Positions 24,636-33,228 of a DNA stretch of 64,000 bases are shown piece after piece. The position numbers were made by a program, and so were the translations under genes. Each line of letters starts with the position of its first letter. Within the stretch, counting starts at the first letter, position 1. Source of the DNA: Candidatus Fibrimonadaceae bacterium (lineage in GTDB: Bacteria > Fibrobacterota > Fibrobacteria > Fibrobacterales > Fibrobacteraceae); NCBI GenBank assembly GCA_031281275.1, contig JAITFP010000072.1:1-64000 (forward strand). The letters are read 5' to 3'. The notes below the pieces were generated by a model. The model was not told the origin of the DNA, did not search any database, and worked only from the letters and a program-made list of their open reading frames with translations.

Positions 24636-25833
24636 AAATTACAGCACTTTAATTTCTGTACTGTCGGCGATAATACTAGCTTTTGTTGGGCTGCTTGTTC
24701 GCTATATCTATAATTCCAAGCAATTAAAAGAATTGAAAGAGGAACTTGGAGACATCAAAAATCGCCACGCGAAAATAATTCAGAGAATAAAAGACGATGA
24801 GTGGCGAATGGAGGGGGAAAAAGAAAAACTTTTGATGCACACCCAGGTTTCTGCCGAGGGTATATGTTTTTTTAAACCAGACCGCACAGTTGATTTTCAC
24901 AACGGACTTTTTTTGCAATACTTCAATATGATTGCTTACGATTCAATGAACATAGAGCGTGAAATGCTGCGCGATGATGTGTTTATTCCGGTGGTGAATT
25001 TTTTAGATAGCCACGTAAACGAGGGTTGTTTTGAAACTCGCGTTAGCAGGCAAGGCAACGAATTTTCCTTGCTTGTGAACACTTTTGCAGACAAAAGCTT
25101 TGAAATCATATTAACAGATATTACGACACGCGAAAAAACCAGGCGTTTAAAGCAAGAAATGACCGGAAACATAGCGCACGAGCTGCGAACACCTGTAACG
25201 AGCATACGAGGTTTTTTGGAAATAATTTTGAGCAATAGTCTTGATGAGGAAAAAAAACAGGAATATTTAAAACGCACATATAACCAAACTCAAATATTAT
25301 CCGAACTTATTGCAGATATGAGCCTTTTAACCAAAATGGATGAACACGCAGAAAGCCTTAAAAAGGGCAAAGTGAATATAAATGAATTACTCCAAAATAT
25401 AAAAACCGCCTCTGCCATTGCGCTTTCAGAAAAAAATATTCAGTTCAATGCAAACATTTCAGAAGATTTATTCATATTTGGCAACGAAAGCCTGCTATAT
25501 TCCATTTTCAGGAATTTAACCGATAATGTTATACGCCACGCGGGCGAAAATGTGAGCATAAATATAAGAACTCTGCCAGATTTAAACGATGGAAAGGTTT
25601 ATTTTGTGTTTTCCGACACGGGAAAGGGTGTGGGGGAAAACGTTATATTGGAACGCTTATTTGAGCGTTTTTACCGAGTGGAAGAGGGGCGTTCCCGCGA
25701 TACGGGGGGTTCGGGGCTTGGGCTTTCCATTGTGAAAAACGCGGTTCTTTTCCACGGCGGCACCATCACGGTGCGCACCGGAGGGGAAAATACGGGGTTG
25801 GAGTTCCTGTTCTCACTCAAGAAAAATGTCTGA
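24625..25833 (+). CDS. phoR: PhoR-like sensor histidine kinase
   Basis: I prefer the ATG at 24625 (MNFENYSTL) over the upstream GTG, giving 402 residues. One transmembrane helix at about residues 8-28 is followed by a coiled segment, a PAS-like region, the HisKA motif NIAHELRTPVTS with the phospho-accepting His, and HATPase motifs (DTGKGVGE, GSGLGLSIVK). A single N-terminal helix with no large periplasmic domain matches PhoR proteins that sense through the Pst complex. The TGA stop lies inside the left terminal repeat of a MITE-like element, so the last residues come from that insertion. Confidence 0.9.
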   Translation: MNFENYSTLISVLSAIILAFVGLLVRYIYNSKQLKELKEELGDIKNRHAKIIQRIKDDEWRMEGEKEKLLMHTQVSAEGICFFKPDRTVDFHNGLFLQYFNMIAYDSMNIEREMLRDDVFIPVVNFLDSHVNEGCFETRVSRQGNEFSLLVNTFADKSFEIILTDITTREKTRRLKQEMTGNIAHELRTPVTSIRGFLEIILSNSLDEEKKQEYLKRTYNQTQILSELIADMSLLTKMDEHAESLKKGKVNINELLQNIKTASAIALSEKNIQFNANISEDLFIFGNESLLYSIFRNLTDNVIRHAGENVSINIRTLPDLNDGKVYFVFSDTGKGVGENVILERLFERFYRVEEGRSRDTGGSGLGLSIVKNAVLFHGGTITVRTGGENTGLEFLFSLKKNV

Positions 25834-25961
25834 ACCAGAATTATCAGAATTTTCAGTATTTCCAGAATTAACCACATATATTGGCTTTTTTGCTTTTAAT
25901 AAAACCAGTAAGGGTGACTCATTCTGTTTAATTCATTAATTCTGTGAATTCTGGTTCAGAC
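25828..25961. repeat. MITE-like element with 15-bp terminal inverted repeats (copy b)
   Basis: GTCTGAACCAGAATT and its exact reverse complement AATTCTGGTTCAGAC bound 134 bases. The interior differs from copy a, but the outer nine bases are the same. The TGA in its left terminus is the stop codon of phoR. Its right end lies 11 bases before the pstS Pho box. Confidence 0.85.
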
Positions 25962-25972
25962 AAAAGAATTTC

Positions 25973-26016
25973 TTAACCAAATCTTAATACGAACTCATCC
26001 CCTTCGTAACCTTCAA
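25973..26016 (+). promoter_or_regulatory. Pho box upstream of pstS
   Basis: Four units at 11-base spacing: TTAACC (25973), TTAATA (25984), TCATCC (25995) and GTAACC (26006), followed by an AT-rich -10 region (AATTTATAGT) before the pstS ATG. It parallels the box upstream of the porin and fits PhoB-dependent activation. Confidence 0.7.
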
Positions 26017-26053
26017 AATTTAAATTTATAGTGTTTAACAAGGAGATTAGAGT

Positions 26054-26872
26054 ATGAGAAAATTCTTGCTCGCTACGCTTGCCATATTGATGGCTGTTTC
26101 TGCACTTTATGCACAGAAAGTCAAAGGTTCGGACACTGTGCTTCCTCTTTCGCAACAAGAGGCTGAGAGTTTCACAAAAGCGAATAAAAATGCTAACGTC
26201 ACGGTAACTGGGGGGGGAAGTGGCGTTGGCATTTCTGCATTACTAGAAGGCACCACCGATATTGCCCAGTCTTCCCGCAAAATAAAATTTGAAGAAAAAC
26301 AAAAACTACAGGAAAAAGGTGATAAAGTAGTTGAAAAAATAATAGCCTACGATGCCCTTGCGGTTATTGTGCATCCTTCAAATCCGGTGAGCAAACTCAC
26401 CCGCGAACAGATGGAAGATATTTTCACAGGCAAAACCACCAACTGGAAAGAAGTGGGCGGTCCAGATATGAAAATAATTCCTTATTCCCGCGAAACATCT
26501 TCTGGCACCTATGAGTTTTTCAAAGAACACGTTTTGAAAAACAAAAACTATGTGAATGGCATAATGAGCATGCCCGCCACAGGCGCAATAGTCCAATCCA
26601 TAAGCCAAACAAAAGGCGCAATTGGATATATTGGTCTCGCTTATTTAGACAAGAAAATAAAAGCCGTTGAAGTTTCTTTTGACCAGGGAAAAACCTACAC
26701 AGCACCTTCCGTGAAAAGCGCTATGGACGAAACTTATCCCATTGTTCGCCCGCTTATATACTACTACGTAGAAAAATCCGAAAGCACGGTGAAACCCTTT
26801 GTTGACTATGTGTTTTCTGCGGCTGGGCAAAAAATTGTGAAGGATATTGGGTTTATTCCAATTAGTAAATAA
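26054..26872 (+). CDS. pstS: Phosphate ABC transporter substrate-binding protein
   Basis: Periplasmic phosphate receptor of 272 residues with a cleavable signal peptide (ends near ALYAQ). Phosphate-loop motifs are visible: KGSDTVLPL, GGGSGVGISALLEGTTDIAQSSR and YSRETSSGTYEFF. The body includes LTREQMEDIFTGKTTNWKEVGG. The start has AGGAG at a good distance. It is followed directly by pstC and pstA. A Pho box lies upstream, so expression should rise in low phosphate. Confidence 0.95.
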   Translation: MRKFLLATLAILMAVSALYAQKVKGSDTVLPLSQQEAESFTKANKNANVTVTGGGSGVGISALLEGTTDIAQSSRKIKFEEKQKLQEKGDKVVEKIIAYDALAVIVHPSNPVSKLTREQMEDIFTGKTTNWKEVGGPDMKIIPYSRETSSGTYEFFKEHVLKNKNYVNGIMSMPATGAIVQSISQTKGAIGYIGLAYLDKKIKAVEVSFDQGKTYTAPSVKSAMDETYPIVRPLIYYYVEKSESTVKPFVDYVFSAAGQKIVKDIGFIPISK

Positions 26873-26874
26873 AT

Positions 26875-28074
26875 ATGAGACGGTTTATTGAGAAAATCGT
26901 AGAGAATATACTGAGGCTTAGTGGCGCAGTGACCACCATCATCATTTTGTTGATGGTAGTCTTTTTGTTTAAAGAAGGTTTTGGGCTTTTCAACAACCCT
27001 GTTGTTGAAAGGGGGCACGTTTTGTGCGTTAATGCCTCTAATAAAATTGCTTATTTGAATTCCAAAGAAATAAAATTGATATTTGATGGAGAAATAGAAA
27101 ATTGGAATAAATTGGGCGGCGAAGACATGGCAATTGAAATATTTAGATTCAATGAGATATTTAGCCGTTATTCAGAAGAAGAATTTGGAAATGATTACGA
27201 AAAATTGCCGGAGAAATTGGGGGAGGTTATATCTTCCACGCCCGGAATAATAGCTTTTATACCGGGGCAATATATGCCTTCTTCCATGCCCAAAGTGAAA
27301 GCGCTTGCAGATGAAAAAATAGGCGGGGCAGATTTTTTTGGCGGCAAAGAGTGGATTCCAACATCTGTGCCATCTCCGCAATTCGGAGTGCTGCCTTTGG
27401 TGCTTGGAACATTGCTCGTTAGTTTTATAGCGATTTTAATTGCCCTGCCACTTGGGCTTGGAGTTGCTGTTTATCTTTCTGAACTTGCAAAGGATAGAGT
27501 ACGCAAAATTTTAAAACCAGCTGTGGAATTGCTTGCGGGAATACCATCTGTTGTTTACGGTTTTTTTGGCTTGGTGGTTTTGGTTCCTCTTGTGCAAAGA
27601 GCACTTAATTTGCCAGTTGGCGAAACCGCATTCACAGGCAGCTTGGTGTTAGCCATTATGGCACTCCCAACTATTATCACGGTTGCAGAAGATGCTATGC
27701 GAAGCACGCCTAGCGCAATGCGCGAGGCAAGCCTCGCTTTGGGCGCAACACACTGGCAAACTATATACAGGGTGATTATCCCTTATGCTTCTTCGGGAAT
27801 TTCCGCTGCGGTTATTTTGGGCATTGGCAGGGCAGTTGGAGAAACAATGGCTGTGCTTATGGTAACGGGAAATGCTGCTGTGATGCCAACATCTCTGTTT
27901 GCCCCGATTCGCACAATTCCGGCAGCCATCGCTGCCGAACTCGGCGAGGCGCCGGTGGGCGGAGCGCATTATCAGGCTTTGTTCATGCTGGGTTGCATTT
28001 TGTTTATTATAACGCTTGTGATGAGCATTGCATCTGAACTTATTTCTAAACGAGATCCGGGGAAGGGGGTGTAA
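26875..28074 (+). CDS. pstC: Phosphate ABC transporter permease PstC with PstS-like insertion
   Basis: 399 residues, longer than a typical PstC. After the first transmembrane helix there is a periplasmic stretch (about residues 45-150) whose sequence parallels PstS: LNSKEIKLIFDGEIENWNKLGG mirrors the PstS segment with TNWKEVGG, and a later TPGIIAFI mirrors TKGAIGYI. The membrane part carries the permease motif (EASLALGATHWQT) and the remaining helices (LVLAIMALPTIITVAEDA). The ATG lies two bases after the pstS stop. Permease identity is firm; the origin of the loop from a substrate-binding domain is my inference. Confidence 0.9.
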   Translation: MRRFIEKIVENILRLSGAVTTIIILLMVVFLFKEGFGLFNNPVVERGHVLCVNASNKIAYLNSKEIKLIFDGEIENWNKLGGEDMAIEIFRFNEIFSRYSEEEFGNDYEKLPEKLGEVISSTPGIIAFIPGQYMPSSMPKVKALADEKIGGADFFGGKEWIPTSVPSPQFGVLPLVLGTLLVSFIAILIALPLGLGVAVYLSELAKDRVRKILKPAVELLAGIPSVVYGFFGLVVLVPLVQRALNLPVGETAFTGSLVLAIMALPTIITVAEDAMRSTPSAMREASLALGATHWQTIYRVIIPYASSGISAAVILGIGRAVGETMAVLMVTGNAAVMPTSLFAPIRTIPAAIAAELGEAPVGGAHYQALFMLGCILFIITLVMSIASELISKRDPGKGV

Positions 28075-28917
28075 ATGAACAAGAAACTCGCTCAAAGCAT
28101 AGCATTTTGGATTTTCCGTATTCTGGGAATATTGGTGGTTGGAATTTTGCTGTGGATTTTAGGTTTTATAATTTACAACGGCATTGGAGCAATTAGCTTT
28201 GAGTTTCTTTTTTCTGAGCCTAAAGAGGGAATGACAAAGGGCGGTATTTTTCCCGCCATTGTTGGAACGTGCTGTCTTATTGCTGGCAGCATGCTGGTTG
28301 CTTTTCCCATTGGGGTTATGTCTGCCATATATTTGAACGAATACACCGTAAATGGGAAAATCGCAAAATTCATACGCACAATGACAAATAATTTGGGTGG
28401 TGTTCCTTCTGTTATTTTTGGATTATTTGGAATGGCTCTGTTTGTGAATGCAATGAAATGGGGCGATTCAATAATAGCTGGTTCATTCACCCTTGGGCTT
28501 TTGGTGTTGCCTTTGGTGATTCGCACCACGGAAGAGGCACTCAAAATGGTACCGGATTCATTCCGCACAGGGAGCTATGCTTTGGGAGCAAACAAATTGC
28601 AAACCATTAGGCGCGTTGTGCTGCCCACTGCATTCCCGAATATTTTGACAGGTTTAATACTTGCGGTTGGAAGAGTTTCGGGCGAGACGGCACCAATTTT
28701 ATTTACGGTGGCTGCTTACTTTTTGCCAAAACTGCCAACAGGCATTTTTGACCAAGTTATGGCGCTCCCATATCATCTCTATGTTATATCCACCAGCGGC
28801 ACAAATTTGGAAGCAACGCGCCCAATGGCGTATGGTACTGCGCTTGTGCTTATCACTTTGGTTTTGTGCATAAATTTGTTGGCTGCTTTTTTGAGGCGGA
28901 AATTTGGGAAGATGTGA
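28075..28917 (+). CDS. pstA: Phosphate ABC transporter permease PstA
   Basis: 280 residues with about six transmembrane segments and the permease cytoplasmic motif (RTGSYALGANKLQTIRRVVL). The ATG directly follows the pstC stop codon, so the two are co-translated. The expected next genes pstB (ATPase) and phoU are not found. Instead the last 65 bases overlap a convergent DNA methylase gene. A functional importer needs PstB encoded elsewhere. Confidence 0.93.
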   Translation: MNKKLAQSIAFWIFRILGILVVGILLWILGFIIYNGIGAISFEFLFSEPKEGMTKGGIFPAIVGTCCLIAGSMLVAFPIGVMSAIYLNEYTVNGKIAKFIRTMTNNLGGVPSVIFGLFGMALFVNAMKWGDSIIAGSFTLGLLVLPLVIRTTEEALKMVPDSFRTGSYALGANKLQTIRRVVLPTAFPNILTGLILAVGRVSGETAPILFTVAAYFLPKLPTGIFDQVMALPYHLYVISTSGTNLEATRPMAYGTALVLITLVLCINLLAAFLRRKFGKM

Positions 28918-30028
28918 AATACAAATAACTGACCAAATTATAGGCAAACCAAAACGAAATTCGTTTTCTCCCTTTATCCCTATAATTTGTCATAAATAAG
29001 GAATGGTAGCGATTTCTATTGTATTCCATTTCTTTATTGAATAGCTTTATTATTTTTTCTTGCTCCCGCACACTAACCGTTTTTGGGAATAACAGCTGAA
29101 TTTGGTGCCTTGATGTTTTTATGCTTATCAAAGCATCTAAATTATATTTCCTAATATCTTCCAAACAAATTTTCCCCTGTTCGGAACCAGAATCTATTGC
29201 TTTTAGTATAACGATATTCTTTTTGATTTTTGATAAGAATTCACGGCTCACATAAAATTTTCGCACTTGGTTTAAATTATTGTATGCGGCTTTAATGGCA
29301 TGAGTTCCAGATTGTATATGTTTTTCTTCTAAACGGCGAATGCGAAGTTTTTTGGGACAAGCATTTATTTTTGCCAAAAATTCACCGCCTATTTGCCAGT
29401 TGTATTTTTGCTCTAGAATTATTTTTGAACATTTGTTCTGAGGATATATGTTAAAATCTATTGCCATTTTATTTGCTTCCTTTTTCTTTTTTTTGTAGTA
29501 AAAAGCAATTACGTTATATGTTGTGTCTTTAAAAACCTGTTCGGAAAAATAATTTGCTTTTTTTATTTCAAATTTTGCCAAAAATAATTCTCTTATATAT
29601 TTTGAATTTTCTGCGGACAAAAAATTCACAGGAACTATTGCTATTCCTTCATTGCTGTTCATAATTTTTTCAAGAGAGAGCTGGTAAAGGTCGGTATGTT
29701 TGCTGTTTGCGAGCAAACTTTTGTTTTTCATTTTATTTTGATAGAGGTATGGCGGGTTTGTTAGAACAAATTTGTATGCTTGTGGGTTTTGCAAACTATC
29801 GCGCAAAAAAATCAATTTATTATCCGTTTTTGTTTTGTCTATATCGTAGCCAATAAGTGAGCTTGCTCCGTTATTTTTAGCCCACTTCAATAAATCTCCC
29901 GCTCCAGCAAAAGGGTCTGTTATGTTTTTATTTTTGACAAATTTGGCAAAACCTTGCAATATATAAGTGGTGTTTTTTGTGTAGAATTGACCGAGTTGCT
30001 GTTTGCTGGTTTTGTGGGTTATGGGCAT
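28853..30028 (-). CDS. Orphan N6-adenine DNA methyltransferase
   Basis: The 391-residue protein has the S-adenosylmethionine-binding motif region DPFAGAGDLLKWA (motif I) and the catalytic motif IV NPPY in TNPPYLYQNK, the order expected for gamma/Eco57I-like N6-adenine methylases. The C-terminal half probably recognises DNA; target unknown. No restriction endonuclease gene is adjacent, so it may be solitary. It converges on pstA and overlaps it by 65 bases, so the last 20 or so residues are encoded antisense to pstA. Upstream is a toxin-antitoxin remnant. Lysine-rich composition suggests recent acquisition. Confidence 0.85.
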   Translation of the reverse strand: MPITHKTSKQQLGQFYTKNTTYILQGFAKFVKNKNITDPFAGAGDLLKWAKNNGASSLIGYDIDKTKTDNKLIFLRDSLQNPQAYKFVLTNPPYLYQNKMKNKSLLANSKHTDLYQLSLEKIMNSNEGIAIVPVNFLSAENSKYIRELFLAKFEIKKANYFSEQVFKDTTYNVIAFYYKKKKKEANKMAIDFNIYPQNKCSKIILEQKYNWQIGGEFLAKINACPKKLRIRRLEEKHIQSGTHAIKAAYNNLNQVRKFYVSREFLSKIKKNIVILKAIDSGSEQGKICLEDIRKYNLDALISIKTSRHQIQLLFPKTVSVREQEKIIKLFNKEMEYNRNRYHSLFMTNYRDKGRKRISFWFAYNLVSYLYFTSSQISASKKQPTNLCTKPK

Positions 30029-30091
30029 GGGGGTAAGGTAGAAATTTTACTATATTTATACATATATTCGATTAAAACAAGGAGTTTTTGC

Positions 30092-30265
30092 ATGGCTACT
30101 TTAGTACAAACAAGAATAGACAACAAAATCAAGGTTGGAGCAGAACGGATTTTGAAAGAACCAAACGAAGAGACTATGAAAGCAATTAAAAGAGTCGATA
30201 GAGGAGAAGGTTTAATAAAAATGACATTACAAGAATTTGAAGAAATGTTGGATAAATATAAATGA
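30092..30265 (+). CDS. Short RelB/DinJ-like antitoxin, internally deleted
   Basis: The ATG after AAGGAG gives 57 residues. The N-terminus (VQTRIDNKIKVGAERIL) matches the DNA-binding strand and first helix of DinJ-type antitoxins. The C-terminus (EPNEETMKAIKRVDRGEG) matches the toxin-wrapping tail. The segment of about 30 residues that normally lies between them (second helix and IPF-type linker) is missing. The stop overlaps the toxin gene by four bases. The ORF-track start 46 codons upstream is not supported. It may bind toxin but may dimerise poorly. Confidence 0.75.
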   Translation: MATLVQTRIDNKIKVGAERILKEPNEETMKAIKRVDRGEGLIKMTLQEFEEMLDKYK

Positions 30266-30531
30266 AAAATTTATCAATTGATCCAGAATATGAAAAATGT
30301 ATAAAAAGACTTAAAAAGAAGCATTACAATATAGAGCTTCTTAAAGAGCCTATAAGACTTTTGGTAGGAAATATTCCATTGCCACAAAAATATCATGACC
30401 ATGCTTTATCGGGAAATTTAAAAGGAAACAGAGAATTACATATTGAACCTAATTGGCTTTTGATGTATAAAAGCACGGATACTGAAATAATATTGATTAG
30501 AACAGGCTCTCATGATGATTTGTATAAATAG
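30262..30531 (+). CDS. YafQ-family mRNA interferase toxin
   Basis: The 89 residues align with YafQ: DHALSGNLKG and RELHIEPNWLLMY, ending RTGSHDDLY. In E. coli YafQ the equivalent of EPNW is EPDW with a catalytic Asp; here it is Asn, which could weaken cleavage. The other catalytic His positions (DH, LH, SH) are present. The gene overlaps its short antitoxin by ATGA. The pair would form a type II module if still active. Confidence 0.85.
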   Translation: MKNLSIDPEYEKCIKRLKKKHYNIELLKEPIRLLVGNIPLPQKYHDHALSGNLKGNRELHIEPNWLLMYKSTDTEIILIRTGSHDDLYK

Positions 30532-30579
30532 CTTAGCTCCTGTTCCGTTATATAGAAAAATTTTTCTACCTTACCCATA

Positions 30580-33228
30580 ATGTCTAATACACCAAAAACC
30601 TCTGCGGAAATCCGCAATTCTTTTATAAAATTCTTTGAAAGCAAAGAACACTTATTCGTACGCTCTTCACCCGTGGTTCCTCAAGATGACCCAACCTTAA
30701 TGTTTATAAATGCCGGCATGAATCAGTTCAAAGCCTGCTTTTTGGGAGATAACCCGAACAACTACAAAAGGGTGGCAAATTCGCAAAAGTGCATTCGCGT
30801 TTCGGGCAAGCACAACGATTTAGACGAAGTGGGGCGCGATACTTACCACCACACGTTTTTTGAAATGCTCGGAAACTGGAGCTTTGGAGACTATTATAAA
30901 AAAGAAGCCATTGAATGGGCTTGGGAACTTTTGACTGAGGTTTGGAAACTTCCCAAAGAGAGATTATTTGTAACCGTTTATCAAGACGATGACGAGGCTT
31001 GGCAAATTTGGAAAAATGTAAGCGGCTTGCCCGATGCTCGCATAATGCGGTTTGGGGAAAAATCGAACTTTTGGGAAATGGGAGATACAGGTCCTTGCGG
31101 TCCTTGCTCCGAAATACACTACGACAAAGGCGACCTTGCAACGCAAGAAGCAACTTTTGCAGACCCTGTGCAAGGCGTGAATGGGGCGAATGCACGCTAT
31201 ATTGAAATTTGGAATAATGTGTTTATGCAATTTGAACGCATAAAAAGCGGCGAGTTGCTTCCTCTGAAAAATAAAAATGTCGATACGGGAATGGGTTTTG
31301 AGCGAGTGTGCGCAATTTTGCAAGGCAAGGATTCTAATTACGAAACAGATGTGTTTTCTCCAATCATAAACAAAATAGCCGAGCTTTCCGGTGTGCCATA
31401 CAATGCAGACCAAAGCGGAATGCCTCACCGAGTTGTTGCAGACCACCTTCGCTCACTCAGTTTCGCAATAGCAGACGGCGCACTCCCAAGCAATGATGGG
31501 CGCGGCTATGTGCTTCGCAGAATTTTGCGCAGAGCGAGCCGCTACGCCCGTCTTTTAAACCAAAAAGAACCATTCATAAACCGCCTAGTGCCAACCTTGG
31601 CTCAAACAATGGGCAAAGCCTTCCCCGAAATACGCGAGCGCGCAGATTTTGTAGCAGAGGTAATCCGCTCCGAAGAGGAGAGATTTATAAGAACCCTAGA
31701 TGCTGGCTTGGAAAGGTTTGAGAAAATAGCCACTAGCCACTCCCTAATCCCAGGCACCCAAGTATTTTTGCTCTACGACACTTACGGTTTTCCACCAGAC
31801 CTAACACGCATTTTAGCAGAAGAAAAAAATTTGCAAATAGATGAGGCGGGTTTTGAAACAGAGATGGAAAAGCAAAAGGAACGTGCTAGAGCTTCGCAAA
31901 AACAGGGACTTTCTGCCATAGGCTCCGAAGGCTGGACTGTTTTTGGAGAAGGTTCAACCGAATTTTTGGGTTATGAGGCAAGCACGGTACAGGTGAAAAT
32001 TTTACGCTATAAAGAAGATAAGGGTTCTTATTCAATTGTTTTAGATCGCACACCTTTTTATGCGGAAATGGGCGGAGAAATAGGCGAAAGGGGAACTCTT
32101 GAAAATTCTGGTGCAACGCTCAAAGTTTTTGATACCGTAAAAGTAAATGATATTTGGATTCACCGCGCAAAACTTTTGAGCGGAGAAGTGAATGGGCAGG
32201 AATATACAGCAAGCGTAAATTTGGAAGAAAGGGCAGCAACGCGAAAAAACCATTCGGCTACGCATTTGCTCCAAGCAGCTTTGCGCAAGGTTGTGGGTGA
32301 GCATGTTACCCAGCAAGGCTCAAGGGTTGCTCCCGAAAATTTGCGTTTTGACTTTACCGCCTTTGCCGCATTAACAGCAGAGCAAATAAAAACAATAGAA
32401 AATCTGGTGAATGAGAAAATTCAAATGTGCCTGCCCATATCCACAGAGGTGATGCCTGTGGAAAAAGCAAAAGAGAGCGGAGCTATGGCGCTTTTCGGTG
32501 AAAAATATGGTGCAGAAGTCAGAGTTGTTTCAATGGAAAATTTTTCCAAAGAGTTTTGCGGAGGCTTGCACGCAAAAAACACCGGCGAAATAGGAGTATT
32601 CCGCATTTTGAGCGAAAGCAGCGTTAGCGCAGGGGTTCGCAGGATAGAAGCGACAACGGCATTCGGTGCGTTAGATAGTTTTAGGGAAGAGGCGAAAGTT
32701 GTATCTTCGCTCAGGGAGCAGTTCAAGGCAAAAACGGAAAATATTTTAGAAAGGGTGTCTTTGCTAACTGAGCAATTAAAAGCGAGCGAAAAACTTGCAG
32801 CAGATTTGCGGGCAAAAATCGCGGAAAGCCAGAGCGCGGATTTGTTCAAAAATTCCATTCAAGTAAAAAACATTCCCCTTTGGGTTTCAAAAGTGAGCAT
32901 GGAATCCAGCGAATTTGCCGCTCTTTTGGAAGGTGCGCAAAAAACAATGCCTTTGCAGGGCATAGCGGTTGTGGCAAATGTTAGTAGGGACACGATTAAT
33001 CGTGTCCCTACTGGCACAATAGCGGTGGTTGTTCATGCGGAGTTGGTTAAGAAAAAAATTAGCGCAGGAGATATAGTTAAAAAATTAGCCGAGCTTGCCG
33101 GAGGCAAAGGTGGAGGCAGACCAAATTTGGCGCAAGCTGGGACAAAAAATCCAGATAAGATAGATGAGGCTTTGGGAGCGGCGGAAAGGATTATTGTAGA
33201 ATTGATCAATGGAGGTAAAAATGGATAA
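30580..33228 (+). CDS. alaS: Alanyl-tRNA synthetase
   Basis: 882 residues of normal length, charging tRNA-Ala. The N-terminal motif FFESKEHLFVRSSPVVP and MFINAGMNQFK form the class II catalytic core. The editing domain has zinc ligands in HSATHLL and CGGLHAKN. The C-terminal C-Ala domain ends GGKGGGRPNLAQAG. A 30-bp perfect palindrome lies within the C-Ala coding region without breaking the frame. The final codons overlap the sulfate-binding protein gene by eight bases. Confidence 0.97.
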   Translation: MSNTPKTSAEIRNSFIKFFESKEHLFVRSSPVVPQDDPTLMFINAGMNQFKACFLGDNPNNYKRVANSQKCIRVSGKHNDLDEVGRDTYHHTFFEMLGNWSFGDYYKKEAIEWAWELLTEVWKLPKERLFVTVYQDDDEAWQIWKNVSGLPDARIMRFGEKSNFWEMGDTGPCGPCSEIHYDKGDLATQEATFADPVQGVNGANARYIEIWNNVFMQFERIKSGELLPLKNKNVDTGMGFERVCAILQGKDSNYETDVFSPIINKIAELSGVPYNADQSGMPHRVVADHLRSLSFAIADGALPSNDGRGYVLRRILRRASRYARLLNQKEPFINRLVPTLAQTMGKAFPEIRERADFVAEVIRSEEERFIRTLDAGLERFEKIATSHSLIPGTQVFLLYDTYGFPPDLTRILAEEKNLQIDEAGFETEMEKQKERARASQKQGLSAIGSEGWTVFGEGSTEFLGYEASTVQVKILRYKEDKGSYSIVLDRTPFYAEMGGEIGERGTLENSGATLKVFDTVKVNDIWIHRAKLLSGEVNGQEYTASVNLEERAATRKNHSATHLLQAALRKVVGEHVTQQGSRVAPENLRFDFTAFAALTAEQIKTIENLVNEKIQMCLPISTEVMPVEKAKESGAMALFGEKYGAEVRVVSMENFSKEFCGGLHAKNTGEIGVFRILSESSVSAGVRRIEATTAFGALDSFREEAKVVSSLREQFKAKTENILERVSLLTEQLKASEKLAADLRAKIAESQSADLFKNSIQVKNIPLWVSKVSMESSEFAALLEGAQKTMPLQGIAVVANVSRDTINRVPTGTIAVVVHAELVKKKISAGDIVKKLAELAGGKGGGRPNLAQAGTKNPDKIDEALGAAERIIVELINGGKNG
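32983..33012. repeat. REP-like 30-bp perfect palindrome inside alaS
   Basis: AGTAGGGACACGATT followed by its exact reverse complement. It encodes the residues SRDTINRVPT in AlaRS, between strands that in relatives are usually joined by a shorter turn. It resembles REP palindromes that RAYT transposases mobilise, and a RAYT remnant exists at 12921. The in-frame tolerance suggests insertion in a surface loop. Confidence 0.8.

Noticed and set aside
28661-28873. 70-residue plus-strand ORF inside pstA
   Set aside because: Out-of-frame shadow of pstA with no domain or ribosome-binding site.
29954-30091. Upstream extension of the antitoxin ORF
   Set aside because: It overlaps the methylase start region, and the ATG at 30092 has AAGGAG and the DinJ N-terminus.
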